55,538 nt of DNA from Bacteroidales bacterium. Its GTDB lineage: Bacteria; Bacteroidota; Bacteroidia; Bacteroidales; UBA7960. Positions 7,121-16,510 of this stretch are shown here, in pieces; position 1 is the stretch's first letter, and the number at the start of each line of letters is the position of its first letter. The stretch lies in assembly GCA_003559735.1 (NCBI GenBank), contig PWKN01000282.1:1-55538 (forward strand), read 5' to 3'. The notes under the pieces are model-generated. The model saw nothing but the letters and a program-made list of their open reading frames with translations, searched no databases and had not been told where the DNA came from. Made by a program: the position numbers and the translations under genes.

Positions 7121-10100
7121 ATGCAAAATAAAGGTTTAATAAGATTCTTTGCCATTGCTTTTGCTGTGGTATGTCTTTACCAGCTATCCTTTACCTATTT
7201 TTCCAATAAGGTGGAGCGTGATGCTCGGAATTACGCACGCAGTGAACGATTTGTGCAGATGGCGCGCGACATGGCAGATGGTGATGAATTATTGGAACGT
7301 TTGCTGCTTGACTCTATTGCCAGGGTGGAAGAGCAATTTTATCTCGATTCAATGATGAGTGTTCAGGTATACAACCTGGGCGTTCGTCAGTATACTTTTC
7401 GTGAAACAAAAGAGAGGGAGCTGAACCTGGGTCTTGATCTTCGTGGAGGGATGAACGTAACCCTTGAAATATCGGTTCCTGCTATTGTTCGTGCATTGGC
7501 CGGAAATCCGAGCGATCAGACTTTTCAAACCGCCATGGACAGGGCCATTGAGATGCAGCGGACCAGCCGGGAAGACTTTATCGTTTTGTTTGGAAGGGCA
7601 TTTGAAGAAACAGACCCCAATGCCAGTCTGGCCTATTTTTTCAGCACCCCTGAGATGCGCGATCGCATAACGGTCACTTCAACCAATGAAGAAGTGCTGC
7701 GCATGCTGCGCCGCGAAGTAGACCAGGCAGTAGACCGTTCTTTCCAGATACTCCGTACCCGTATTGACCGTTTTGGTGTGGCTCAGCCCAACATCCAGCG
7801 ACTGGCAACCACTGGCAGGATTTTGATCGAGCTTCCCGGTATCAAAGAGCCGGAACGGGTGCGTCGTCTATTACAGGGAACAGCAAAGCTTGAATTCTGG
7901 GAAACGTATGAGTTTGCTGACATGTACGAGTATTTGTGGGATGCCAATGACCGCTTGCGTGACTTACGGGCCGGAGAAAGGGCACCGGTGGAAGCAACAG
8001 AGGATGATGACATCCTGGCCGAAGATGATCCAGCCGACCTGGATGAGCTGTTTGCCGACGATCTGGCAGATGAGCTTGAAATGCTCGATCCCGACGACAG
8101 TCTGAGTATTGAGGAAATGCTGGGTGACGATTTTGATGACCTGGAAGAATTTGAAGACTTTGCCAGGGACAACCCGTTGTTTGCTTACCTGACTCCAAAT
8201 TTTATGCAGGACCAGGCAGGCAATCTGCGTCCCGGACAGGGTCCTGTCGTGGGGTATGCCCAGGTACAGGATACCGCAAGGGTGAACAACATGCTGAAGC
8301 ATCCGCAGGTACGAACGATTTTCCCCCGCAACCTCCGTTTTTACTGGAACGTGAAGCCTGCAAGAGGTACTGAAAACACACACGAGCTGGTTGCGATCAG
8401 GGAAACGACCCGTGATGGCACAGCGCCACTGACAGGAGAAGTGATCACCGACGCCCGCCAGGATTTTAGTCCGACGGGACAGGTGGAGATCAACATGTCA
8501 ATGAACAGCGAAGGGGCAAGGATATGGCGCCGGCTCACCGCCGATAACATCGGACGGTCGATTGCCATTGTGCTCGATGATTATGTGTACTCATTCCCTA
8601 CAGTGCAATCGGAGATCCCGGGAGGAAGGTCGCAGATATCCGGCCAGTTCTCCATCCAGGAAGCACAGGACCTTGCCAACATTCTCAGGGCAGGATCACT
8701 GCCTGCGCCTGCACGTATTGTGGAAGAGGCCGTTGTCGGACCATCATTGGGAAGGGAGGCCATTAACGCAGGGTTCACTTCATTTCTGATCGCATTCATC
8801 GTGGTACTCATCTATATGGCGTTTTACTACAACAGGGCAGGCTTCGTTGCCGACCTGGCACTTATAGCCAATATTTTCTTTATCATGGGGGTGCTGGCAT
8901 CGCTTGGCGCCGTGCTCACCCTACCCGGTATTGCCGGTATTGTACTAACCCTCGGTATGGCAGTAGATGCCAATGTGATCATCTATGAAAGGATCCTTGA
9001 AGAGATCCGCTCCGGAAAAGGTTTGCGGCTGGCGATCGCCGACGGATACAAGAATGCTTATTCCGCCATTATCGACGGCAACATCACCACCCTGCTGACC
9101 GGGGTTGTCCTCTATATTTTCGGGTCCGGTCCCGTGCAGGGATTCGCTACCACATTGATCATTGGTATTATCTGTTCATTATTTACCGCTATATTCCTTT
9201 CAAGACTGATATTTACCAGGTGGCTCGATAAGAATGTCAATATTCGTTTCAGCAGCAATGTTACAAGGAATGTGCTTACGAAAGTCAATTTTGATTTCAT
9301 TGGCGTGAGAAAAAGGTTCTATACAGTTTCTGCAATTGTTATCATCCTTGGCCTGGCTTCTTTTGCGGTGCGGGGAGTGAGCTATGGTATTGATTTCTCT
9401 GGCGGACGGTCGTATGTGGTACGTTTTGACAACGATGTGAACACCGTTGATATGCGTGCGGCACTGATTGAAGAACTGGGTGAGCCGGCAGAGGTGATCA
9501 CCTTCGGACCGTCAAACCAGGTGCGCATCACAACCAGCTTTATGATTGATGACGATTCTGATGAAGCCGATGTAATGGCAGAAAGGAGAATATTTCAAGG
9601 AATACAAGGTTTCTTTGATGAGTCCATCACTTTTGAGGAGTTTGTGGGTGATGACGATGATAAGGTGATCGGCAGACTCAGCTCACAAAAGGTTGGTCCT
9701 GCTGTGGCCAGGGATATCAAAGTAGGGGCTGTGATCAGTGTGGCTATTGCATTGGTTATCATCTTTTCCTATATTGCATCGCGATTCAGGCGCTGGCAGT
9801 TCGGACTGGGAAGTCTGACGACGGTTTTTCATGACAGCATCATTGTTGTATCATTGTATTCGATCTTTTATGGGGTGGTACCGTGGACAATGGAGATTGA
9901 CCAGGCATTTATTGCTGCCATCCTCACCATTATAGGTTATTCGGTGAATGATACCGTGGTGATCTTTGACAGGATCAGGGAGAATGTCAAACTGTTCCCG
10001 AAACGCGAACTTAAGAACAATATCAACACGGCATTGAATGCAACACTGTCACGAACCATCAATACTTCAGGAACAACCCTTGCGGTGTTGCTGATCATAT

Positions 10101-10249
10101 TCCTGTTTGGGGGTGAAGTGATACGTGGCTTTGCTTTTGCACTGATGATCGGTGTGGCAGTGGGAACTTATTCCTCACTGTTCAACTCTGCACCCATTGC
10201 CTATGACCTTCTTACCATGAGGGACAAAAATAAGTTGAAGAAGAAATAA
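7121..10249 (+). CDS. secDF: Protein translocase subunit SecDF (fused SecD-SecF)
   Basis: 1042 residues, the fused form usual in Bacteroidota. It uses the proton-motive force to help pull proteins through SecYEG on the periplasmic side. The SecD half starts with one membrane segment (about 8-25) and has the motif LNLGLDLRGGMNVTLE near residue 105, then the P1 domain and six C-terminal membrane segments with GMAVDANVIIYERILEE near 620. The SecF half has YGIDFSGGRSYVVRF near 760 and GYSVNDTVVIFDRIRENV near 940. Odd feature: an extremely acidic stretch of about 60 residues (roughly 286-348, including DDILAEDDPADLDELFADD) inserted in the periplasmic domain. A strong terminator follows the stop. 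Confidence 0.96.
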   Translation: MQNKGLIRFFAIAFAVVCLYQLSFTYFSNKVERDARNYARSERFVQMARDMADGDELLERLLLDSIARVEEQFYLDSMMSVQVYNLGVRQYTFRETKERELNLGLDLRGGMNVTLEISVPAIVRALAGNPSDQTFQTAMDRAIEMQRTSREDFIVLFGRAFEETDPNASLAYFFSTPEMRDRITVTSTNEEVLRMLRREVDQAVDRSFQILRTRIDRFGVAQPNIQRLATTGRILIELPGIKEPERVRRLLQGTAKLEFWETYEFADMYEYLWDANDRLRDLRAGERAPVEATEDDDILAEDDPADLDELFADDLADELEMLDPDDSLSIEEMLGDDFDDLEEFEDFARDNPLFAYLTPNFMQDQAGNLRPGQGPVVGYAQVQDTARVNNMLKHPQVRTIFPRNLRFYWNVKPARGTENTHELVAIRETTRDGTAPLTGEVITDARQDFSPTGQVEINMSMNSEGARIWRRLTADNIGRSIAIVLDDYVYSFPTVQSEIPGGRSQISGQFSIQEAQDLANILRAGSLPAPARIVEEAVVGPSLGREAINAGFTSFLIAFIVVLIYMAFYYNRAGFVADLALIANIFFIMGVLASLGAVLTLPGIAGIVLTLGMAVDANVIIYERILEEIRSGKGLRLAIADGYKNAYSAIIDGNITTLLTGVVLYIFGSGPVQGFATTLIIGIICSLFTAIFLSRLIFTRWLDKNVNIRFSSNVTRNVLTKVNFDFIGVRKRFYTVSAIVIILGLASFAVRGVSYGIDFSGGRSYVVRFDNDVNTVDMRAALIEELGEPAEVITFGPSNQVRITTSFMIDDDSDEADVMAERRIFQGIQGFFDESITFEEFVGDDDDKVIGRLSSQKVGPAVARDIKVGAVISVAIALVIIFSYIASRFRRWQFGLGSLTTVFHDSIIVVSLYSIFYGVVPWTMEIDQAFIAAILTIIGYSVNDTVVIFDRIRENVKLFPKRELKNNINTALNATLSRTINTSGTTLAVLLIIFLFGGEVIRGFAFALMIGVAVGTYSSLFNSAPIAYDLLTMRDKNKLKKK

Positions 10250-10257
10250 AGTTTCTG

Positions 10258-10290
10258 ACAGATGCGGCCTGCGAGCCGCATCTGTTGTTT
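10258..10290 (+). terminator. Intrinsic terminator after secDF
   Basis: ACAGATGCGGC (10258-10268) and GCCGCATCTGT (10275-10285) form a perfect 11-bp stem with a 6-nt loop, followed by TGTTT. It starts 9 bp after the stop codon. Confidence 0.75.
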
Positions 10291-10336
10291 ATATCGCTGG
10301 CATTTCTGTAAAAAACAAAATCCAAGGAGGTAAATC

Positions 10337-12001
10337 ATGAGCATACAATCAAAAAAGGCATCGAATGGCATGATGCCGGTTATCGGTTTGTTAACAATCT
10401 TATTCTTCTCTGCGTGTGCTGTTCCGGAAACAGCCGACATAGAGGTATTTTGCGATAATTATCGCACCCATGTGGAGACGCTGGCTGCAGACGACATGGA
10501 AGGACGTGCTCCGGCTACCCGCGGTGGTGAAAAAGCCAAACAATATATCAAGGGCGAATTTCAGCGTATCGGACTGAAGCCGGCACTGGGAGACACCTAT
10601 TTTCAGGCTGTTCCTCTGGTCGAAATTACCGGGTATAACTTTTCTGACCTTGTCGTCACAGATGGCGAAACGGAACTGGCTTACAGTTACCTGGATGACA
10701 TGGTGGTCGGAACCACGCGTTTGCAGGATCATGCAGCGCTGGAAAACAGCGAACTGGTATATGTGGGATATGGTGTTGTTGCACCTGAATATGGCTGGAA
10801 CGATTATGAAGGGGTGGATGTTGAAGGCAAAACCGTTGTTGTGCTGATCAACGATCCCGGTTTTATCCTGGAAGACGAAGATGTGTTTAGCGGTCGTGCA
10901 ATGACTTATTATGGTCGGTGGACCTACAAATTTGAAGAGGCAGCCCGTCAGGGAGCTGCCGGGGCCCTGATCATTCACCAGACAGAGCCTGCCAGCTACG
11001 GCTGGGATGTGGTGAGGAACTCCTGGTCAGGTACGCAATATGGTATTGGCGAAGATACCGGTGACCCCAGGCTTGAGGCTGAAGGGTGGGTACAGAAAGA
11101 AGTGGCCCGCGAGTTATTCGAAGCCATCGGAATGGATCTTGAAGAAGCCCTTGCAAGTGCTGTAGACCCAGGTTTTCAGGCATTACCGATGGGTTTGTAC
11201 GCAAACGTGACGTTCGACAACGAATTCCAGTATTCAGAATGCCATAATGTGATCGGCTATATAGAGGGCAGCCAATATCCCGATGAAACAATCGTATATA
11301 TGGCGCATTGGGATCACCTGGGCATGGTCGAAACGGAAGATGGCGTAGATATATATAATGGCGCTGTTGACAACGCCACCGGCGTAGGAGCCATCATATC
11401 GATCGCTGAGCGTTTCATGACACATGATGAGCAACCGGAACGGTCGATCGTATTCATGGCTGTGACAGCAGAAGAGTCAGGTTTGCTTGGTTCGAAGTTT
11501 TATGGTGAGAACCCGGTGTTCCCACCAGCAACAACCGTGGGTGGTATCAACATCGATGCCCTGAACGTGTATGGTCCGACCTGGGATGTTTCAGTGGTTG
11601 GATACGGAAATTCAGAAATGGAAGAGTACATTCATCGTTATGCCCGCAATCAGGGACGATATGTTGTGCCGGAGCCAACTCCCGAAGCAGGGTATTTTTA
11701 TCGATCCGACCATATCAGTCTGGCCAGGCAGGGAATTCCCATGATTTATGCTCAGGCAGGGAAAGACTATATCGGTCAGGATGAAGCATACGCTGAGATG
11801 GTTTCAAAAGACATGGCCAGCCGCTATCATGCACCTACTGACGTGATCCACGATATGTGGATATGGGATGGCTTGCACCAGGATATGTGGATGTTTTACC
11901 ATATTGGGCGGGATCTGGCCAACAGCAGGGATTGGCCCAATTGGAACGAAGGCAATGAGTTTCGTCAGCTTCGCGATAAAACTGCTGACCAGCGTAACTG
12001 A
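10337..12001 (+). CDS. M28-family zinc aminopeptidase, lipoprotein with PA domain
   Basis: 554 residues. A lipoprotein signal ends in LLTILFFSAC at about residue 30, so the protein is anchored in the envelope. A protease-associated domain (roughly 110-260) is inserted before the catalytic part. The M28 di-zinc ligands are visible in order: MAHWDHLG near 322, NGAVDNATG near 341, TAEESG near 377, INIDALN near 400 and SDHISL near 457. It probably trims peptides or degrades extracellular protein. A good Shine-Dalgarno (AAGGAGG at 10324-10330) sits 6 bp before the ATG, stronger than is usual in Bacteroidota. It is a single gene. Confidence 0.92.
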   Translation: MSIQSKKASNGMMPVIGLLTILFFSACAVPETADIEVFCDNYRTHVETLAADDMEGRAPATRGGEKAKQYIKGEFQRIGLKPALGDTYFQAVPLVEITGYNFSDLVVTDGETELAYSYLDDMVVGTTRLQDHAALENSELVYVGYGVVAPEYGWNDYEGVDVEGKTVVVLINDPGFILEDEDVFSGRAMTYYGRWTYKFEEAARQGAAGALIIHQTEPASYGWDVVRNSWSGTQYGIGEDTGDPRLEAEGWVQKEVARELFEAIGMDLEEALASAVDPGFQALPMGLYANVTFDNEFQYSECHNVIGYIEGSQYPDETIVYMAHWDHLGMVETEDGVDIYNGAVDNATGVGAIISIAERFMTHDEQPERSIVFMAVTAEESGLLGSKFYGENPVFPPATTVGGINIDALNVYGPTWDVSVVGYGNSEMEEYIHRYARNQGRYVVPEPTPEAGYFYRSDHISLARQGIPMIYAQAGKDYIGQDEAYAEMVSKDMASRYHAPTDVIHDMWIWDGLHQDMWMFYHIGRDLANSRDWPNWNEGNEFRQLRDKTADQRN

Positions 12002-12084
12002 TTGTAATTGTTGTCTTGTTTTAGGGATGTAACATTTTGGTATACAGATTATTGATCTGAATTCAGTCATTAATATTTGAATTA

Positions 12085-12098
12085 CTGACATTTATCAT
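12085..12098. promoter_or_regulatory. Fnr/Crp-like dyad upstream of the nickel permease
   Basis: CTGACATTTATCAT contains TGA-N6-TCA, the core of Crp/Fnr operators. It is centred 67 bp before the permease ATG. A weak -7-like TACTTGCA begins 30.5 bp downstream of the centre. The same dyad occurs upstream of hypF and of the hydrogenase operon. Confidence 0.5.
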
Positions 12099-12158
12099 AT
12101 TTTTTCTTCCCTGCATTTCTTTACTTGCATTTGATTTATTCACCAAACAACAAATCAA

Positions 12159-12923
12159 ATGGCAGAACAGGAAATGCTGGTAATGCTTATAAGCGCAGCT
12201 TCGCTGGGTTTGATCCACACCATTCTTGGACCTGATCATTACCTGCCCTTCGTGATGATGGGGAAAGCAGGCAACTGGTCTTTGTTGAAAACATGTCTTG
12301 TGACAACTGTTTGCGGAATTGGTCATGTGCTTGGCTCGTTGACAATAGGACTTATCGGAATAGGCGTAGGATTAGGTCTCCACAGTGTTGACCTGATCGA
12401 CACGCTTAGAGGCAGTATTGCCGCCTGGATGTTTATTGCTTTCGGCCTGACCTATTTTGCATGGGGATTAAAAAATGCATTGCGTAATAAATCACACAAG
12501 CATTTTCATATCCATTCCGGTAGGATTACCCATGATCAATTGCACCACACTGCAGGAGATCACATACAAACACATGGGTATGGGTTGCCTGCACCTGTGA
12601 AAAATGAGGATAACGTAAGCAGGCGGAGAAAACAAAAAAGGAACGTTGGGATCTGGGCCCTTTTTGTGATATTTATTTTAGGACCATGTGAACCGCTGAT
12701 CCCGCTGTTAATGTATCCCGCAGCAAAACTTAGCTTTGGTGGTGTATTGGCAGTATCAGCAACATTCACGTTGTTCACAGTTGGCACAATGGTCGTTCTT
12801 GTAATCCTGGGTTATGCCGGGGCAAAATCCATCAGGTGGGGTTTTGCCGAAAAATATATGCATGCAATTGCTGGGTTTACCATTTTGCTGTGTGGCGTCG
12901 GGATTGCTTTTTTAGGATTGTAA
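12159..12923 (+). CDS. Probable nickel permease (NicO/UreH-like), hydrogenase-associated
   Basis: 254 residues, about six membrane segments. The first segment contains SLGLIHTILGPDHYLPFVMM, an H-x5-DH motif close to the HX4DH signature of nickel/cobalt transporters. A cytoplasmic or periplasmic loop (about 110-165) is unusually rich in His (HKHFHIHS, DQLHHTAGDHIQTHG), as in metal permeases. GPCEPLIPLLMYPAAK begins the second transport half. It converges with, and overlaps by 12 bp, hypB at the end of the [NiFe] maturation operon, so delivery of Ni2+ for the [NiFe] hydrogenase is the best reading. It has an Fnr-like dyad upstream. Confidence 0.8.
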   Translation: MAEQEMLVMLISAASLGLIHTILGPDHYLPFVMMGKAGNWSLLKTCLVTTVCGIGHVLGSLTIGLIGIGVGLGLHSVDLIDTLRGSIAAWMFIAFGLTYFAWGLKNALRNKSHKHFHIHSGRITHDQLHHTAGDHIQTHGYGLPAPVKNEDNVSRRRKQKRNVGIWALFVIFILGPCEPLIPLLMYPAAKLSFGGVLAVSATFTLFTVGTMVVLVILGYAGAKSIRWGFAEKYMHAIAGFTILLCGVGIAFLGL

Positions 12924-13718
12924 TGAATTCATCGATTTTTTAAGATAGGCGATCCATTCAGTCATCCCTGACCCCTGAAGGGCCGACAATGATATTATAC
13001 GCAAATGGTGGTTTACTTTTCGTAAGTTATTTATTGCTGTGAGATGATCAAAAGGCACAAGCTGCAAGAGATCTGTTTTGTTGATGATGCAAATGGACGC
13101 TTCGTGAAACATAGGAGCGTATTTTATGGGTTTGTCATCTCCCTCGGTAACGCTAAAAATGACTACCCGTTGATGTTCACCAAGATCGAATAAAGCGGGA
13201 CAAACCAGATTACCCACGTTCTCAATAATCACCAACGAGTTGTTTGCCGGATTTAGTTCTTTGACTGCTGTCATAACAGACATTGCATCCAGGTGACAGC
13301 CGTTTCCTGTGTTTACTTGAATAACCTTGGCGTCGGTTTTGTCAATTCTTTCAGTATCGAGTGATCCAAACTGATCGCCTTCAATGACATATACCTTCTG
13401 TTTATCTATCAGCGCTTCAATGGTTTGAATGATAAAGGTAGTCTTGCCCGATCCGGGCGACCCCATGATGTTCAATGCAAGGATATTCCTGTCATTAAAA
13501 AATCTTTTATTTTCCTGTGCCACCAGGTTGTTATGCTTGAGCACGTTTTCGGTCACCATGACCTCTCTCTGATCTTTTAGTTGTTCATGAGGGTGGCAGT
13601 GTTGATAATGATGTCTGTGTTCTTGTTCATCTTTTTCAGGTGTGGGGATAAAATGCAGCGGGCGACCGACCGATGATCCGCTTCCACCTATCTCGTTGCA
13701 ACCACATGTATCGCACAT
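12912..13718 (-). CDS. hypB: Hydrogenase nickel-incorporation GTPase HypB
   Basis: 268 residues. It starts MCDTCGCNE, the N-terminal CxxCGC high-affinity nickel site, followed by a His-rich stretch (EHRHHYQHCHPHE at about 33-45) for Ni storage. The G domain has the P-loop MGSPGSGKTT near residue 84, EGDQFGSLDTERI, and NKTDLL near 215. HypB hydrolyses GTP to transfer Ni2+ with HypA into the hydrogenase large subunit. It is the last gene of hypFCDEAB, 43 bp after hypA, and its 3' end overlaps the convergent nickel permease. Confidence 0.96.
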   Translation of the reverse strand: MCDTCGCNEIGGSGSSVGRPLHFIPTPEKDEQEHRHHYQHCHPHEQLKDQREVMVTENVLKHNNLVAQENKRFFNDRNILALNIMGSPGSGKTTFIIQTIEALIDKQKVYVIEGDQFGSLDTERIDKTDAKVIQVNTGNGCHLDAMSVMTAVKELNPANNSLVIIENVGNLVCPALFDLGEHQRVVIFSVTEGDDKPIKYAPMFHEASICIINKTDLLQLVPFDHLTAINNLRKVNHHLRIISLSALQGSGMTEWIAYLKKSMNSLQS

Positions 13719-13761
13719 AACTGTAATGGTTTTTTGGGTTTTTATAAAGTGTTTAGCGCAT

Positions 13762-14109
13762 TTATGATTCTACGACAGCAATTGATACTACGTTTAACTC
13801 CATTCCTTTAATAATGCTGCACTCGGTTGTATCACAGCCGGGGCAGATGGTGAGAAACCCATCTGGCGTGAATTGCAGTTCACAAATAGGGCATGTTGCA
13901 ATGGCTGGAATTGTATGAACGATAAGCTCAGAGTTTTCCAAAAATGTGTCTTTGGCAGCAATTTTGAATGAAAACCGGAGCAAATCAGGCACAATGCCAG
14001 TCAGTTCACCGACCTGCACATTGATTCCGGTGACATGAATCACCCCTTCTCTTTGTGCAACCCTGGAGGCAATGTCGGCGATACGTATTGCTATTCCTAA
14101 TTCGTGCAT
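13762..14109 (-). CDS. hypA: Hydrogenase maturation nickel metallochaperone HypA
   Basis: 115 residues, the family's normal length. It begins MHELGIAIRIADI, giving the His2 and Glu3 nickel ligands, and has the zinc site CPICELQ...CPGCDTT (two CxxC pairs, about residues 74-93). With HypB it delivers Ni2+ to the [NiFe] apo-large subunit. It lies between hypE and hypB on the same strand. Confidence 0.96.
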   Translation of the reverse strand: MHELGIAIRIADIASRVAQREGVIHVTGINVQVGELTGIVPDLLRFSFKIAAKDTFLENSELIVHTIPAIATCPICELQFTPDGFLTICPGCDTTECSIIKGMELNVVSIAVVES

Positions 14110-14186
14110 GGTTTTGTTTATAGTGCCGCGAATAAATCAGGGATTTGACTTTCACCGGATGATTCGCGTTTGTGACGCAAATTTTT

Positions 14187-15209
14187 TCAGCAAATCCTGG
14201 GCAATTGTTCACCCGACAGCATATTGACAATTCTTGTCCCGCCAATCTTTGTTCTCATTAAGACCATACCTGGGTTCTCCCGGGTAATTGTACCGATGCG
14301 GCATGCTTCTCTGCCCAAAGGATGTTGTTTTAATTGTCCGACAAGCTGATGTCCTTTATCATATGCTGCTATGATCAGCATTTTTCCTTCATTTGCGACA
14401 TACAAGGGATCGAATCCGAGCATGTCACACAATCCCTTAACGTTTGGTTTAACCGGGATAGCCTCTTCGTTTATGGCAGCACCGAATTCTTTCTTAGCGG
14501 TCAATTCGCACAGGCTGCTTGCCAGTCCGCCCCTTGTCGGGTCATTCATGTACTTAATTCCGGCAGATTTATCCTGAAGCTCATTGAACAGGATACTGAG
14601 CGGGGCACAGTCAGACTGAAAACCAGTTGTATTGTCTGGTTGATTTCTCGCTGCCATTACGGCCATTCCATGGTCCCCGACAGAGCCGGTAATTATTATA
14701 TGGTCTCCCGGACATATGGGATTGGCTTGTTGCCAAGTGGTTCTTTCGTCAGCAAGATACCCTATCCCTGATGTATTGATAAACAGTTGATCGCACTTTC
14801 CGCGCTCAACCACTTTGGTGTCACCTGCAGCGACAAACACTCCGGCATTTTTTGCTTCTGTAGCCATTGACCTGACGATTGTTTCTAAATCTTTCACCAG
14901 AAAACCCTCCTCGATAATAAAGCCGGCACTCAGGCAAAATGGATTGGCGCCGGCAGCAACCAGGTCATTTATGGTTCCACAAACCGCCAGTTTCCCGATA
15001 TCCCCGCCGGGGAAAAAAACCGGATCCACCACAAAAGAGTCGGTAGTGAAAGCCATCATGTTTGCCCGTCTGGGCAAAACAGCTGCATCACCTGCACTGT
15101 TCAACAAAGGGTTGTCAAATATTTTAAAAAATACATCCCTGATGAGCTGGTGCATCAGACCGCCACCGCTTCCGTGGCCTAACATGATCCGTTTACCGTC
15201 TGTGTTCAT
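14187..15209 (-). CDS. hypE: Carbamoyl dehydratase HypE
   Basis: 340 residues from the ATG at 15209 (MNTDGKRIMLGHGSGGG). The track's start at 15305 would extend 33 codons into hypD; HypE proteins begin just before the LGHGSGG motif, which decides the start. AIR-synthase-like ATP-binding motifs are visible: NSAGDAAVL, GTINDLVAAGANP and MNDPTRGGLASSL. The protein ends in LPRIC, the C-terminal Cys that receives the carbamoyl group from HypF and is dehydrated to thiocyanate, the source of the CN- ligands. It overlaps the hypD 3' end by 17 bp, indicating coupled translation. Confidence 0.95.
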   Translation of the reverse strand: MNTDGKRIMLGHGSGGGLMHQLIRDVFFKIFDNPLLNSAGDAAVLPRRANMMAFTTDSFVVDPVFFPGGDIGKLAVCGTINDLVAAGANPFCLSAGFIIEEGFLVKDLETIVRSMATEAKNAGVFVAAGDTKVVERGKCDQLFINTSGIGYLADERTTWQQANPICPGDHIIITGSVGDHGMAVMAARNQPDNTTGFQSDCAPLSILFNELQDKSAGIKYMNDPTRGGLASSLCELTAKKEFGAAINEEAIPVKPNVKGLCDMLGFDPLYVANEGKMLIIAAYDKGHQLVGQLKQHPLGREACRIGTITRENPGMVLMRTKIGGTRIVNMLSGEQLPRIC

Positions 15210-16278
15210 AATGGTAATACGTTTGACAGCTGCCTTCTGAGGAAACCATGCATGCCCCTTCAGGGTTTTCAGGAGTGCATGATTTGCCAAATAGTCTGCA
15301 ATCAACTGGTAATTGTAGTCCTTTCAGGATCTCACCACATATACAACCTTCAGGGTCAGATATGTTATTTGCCGGTATTTGAAATACTTCAGCAGCATCA
15401 AATTCATGATAGCTTGCTTTGGGCTTCAAACCACTTGCGTTTAGTATTCCAAGTCCTCGCCACCAGTCATCGACAGTTTCAAAGGCCTCTTCCATCAACG
15501 CTATGGCTTTTTGGTTGCCCCATGGTTTAACAACCCGTGAATATTGGATATCAAGTGCTGGCCGATCAGTTTCGGCCTGCCTTACCAGCATAAATATCGT
15601 TTGCAGCAAGTCCAATGGTTCAAACCCTGATACTACACATCCAATGCGAAAGTCTTCTACGATTTTCTTATATATGGATGTGCCGGTGATAGCAGATACA
15701 TGGCCGGGGCATATATATCCGTTAATGGGAATGTCATTGCTGACAATTGCTTCCATGGCCGGGGCCATCAGCTTATGGGCACTTAGCACAAAGAAATTCC
15801 TTATTGCATGTTTTTTTGCCTGGATGATTACTGCGGCAGTTGCGGGCGCGGTGGTTTCGAATCCGATCCCCAAAAAAATGATCATCTTCTCCGGTTCTCT
15901 CCTGGCCATTTCCAATGCCTCCAGTGCTGAAAAAATCACCCTGACATTTTTTCCCTCTGTTCGTGCCATTTCAAGGCTGCCATTGCTGCCTTTAACCCGC
16001 AGCAAGTCACCATAGGTACAAATGATCATGTTTGACTGTCCGGCAAGATATATGGCCTGGTCAATAAAAGAAGGGCTGGTAACACACACCGGACATCCGG
16101 GGCCTGAGAGCAGGCTGATGATATCCGGCAGCAGAGATGGGATACCATGTTTTCGAATAGCCATAGTATGTCCGCCGCATACTTCCATCAACCGAAGTGG
16201 TCGTTTGGCCAAACGGTGAATCTGCTCACACAGATGATCACAGAGCACTTTCGAATGGTACGCATCAAATCGACCCAT
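15193..16278 (-). CDS. hypD: Hydrogenase maturation protein HypD
   Basis: 361 residues. HypD, with HypC, is the scaffold on which Fe(CN)2CO is built. Motifs visible are MEVCGGHTMAIRKHG near residue 32, LLSGPGCPVCVTS near 58, GIGFETTAPATA near 148, and the C-terminal Cys-rich [4Fe-4S] segment starting EGCICGEI. It follows hypC by 13 bp in the minus-strand hyp operon. Confidence 0.96.
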   Translation of the reverse strand: MGRFDAYHSKVLCDHLCEQIHRLAKRPLRLMEVCGGHTMAIRKHGIPSLLPDIISLLSGPGCPVCVTSPSFIDQAIYLAGQSNMIICTYGDLLRVKGSNGSLEMARTEGKNVRVIFSALEALEMARREPEKMIIFLGIGFETTAPATAAVIIQAKKHAIRNFFVLSAHKLMAPAMEAIVSNDIPINGYICPGHVSAITGTSIYKKIVEDFRIGCVVSGFEPLDLLQTIFMLVRQAETDRPALDIQYSRVVKPWGNQKAIALMEEAFETVDDWWRGLGILNASGLKPKASYHEFDAAEVFQIPANNISDPEGCICGEILKGLQLPVDCRLFGKSCTPENPEGACMVSSEGSCQTYYHYEHRR

Positions 16279-16291
16279 CTCGGTTGGTTTT

Positions 16292-16510
16292 TTATTTTGA
16301 TATTCTCATATGACGGATCACCGACAGCGTTTTTTCTGCTTCTTCACTGTCAATGATCTCAATAGCAAAGCCAGAATGGATCAGCACATAATCACCTGTT
16401 TTTAAATTATCGAGTAATAGTGTTGATACATTGACTTCCAGTCCATTGACAGACACCAGGGCTGTATCGTCTTTTAACGTTATAACTTCAGCTGGTATGC
16501 TCAGGCACAT
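16292..16510 (-). CDS. hypC: Hydrogenase assembly chaperone HypC/HybG
   Basis: 72 residues. The N-terminus MCLSIPAEVI is diagnostic: Cys2 binds the iron being loaded with CN and CO. It forms a complex with HypD and then escorts the iron to the large subunit. Its start overlaps the hypF stop by 10 bp, so the two are probably translationally coupled. Confidence 0.95.
   Translation of the reverse strand: MCLSIPAEVITLKDDTALVSVNGLEVNVSTLLLDNLKTGDYVLIHSGFAIEIIDSEEAEKTLSVIRHMRISK

Noticed and set aside
15210-15305. Longer HypE start at 15305
   Set aside because: The extra 32 residues lie inside hypD and have no HypE similarity; the ATG at 15209 directly precedes the conserved N-terminus.
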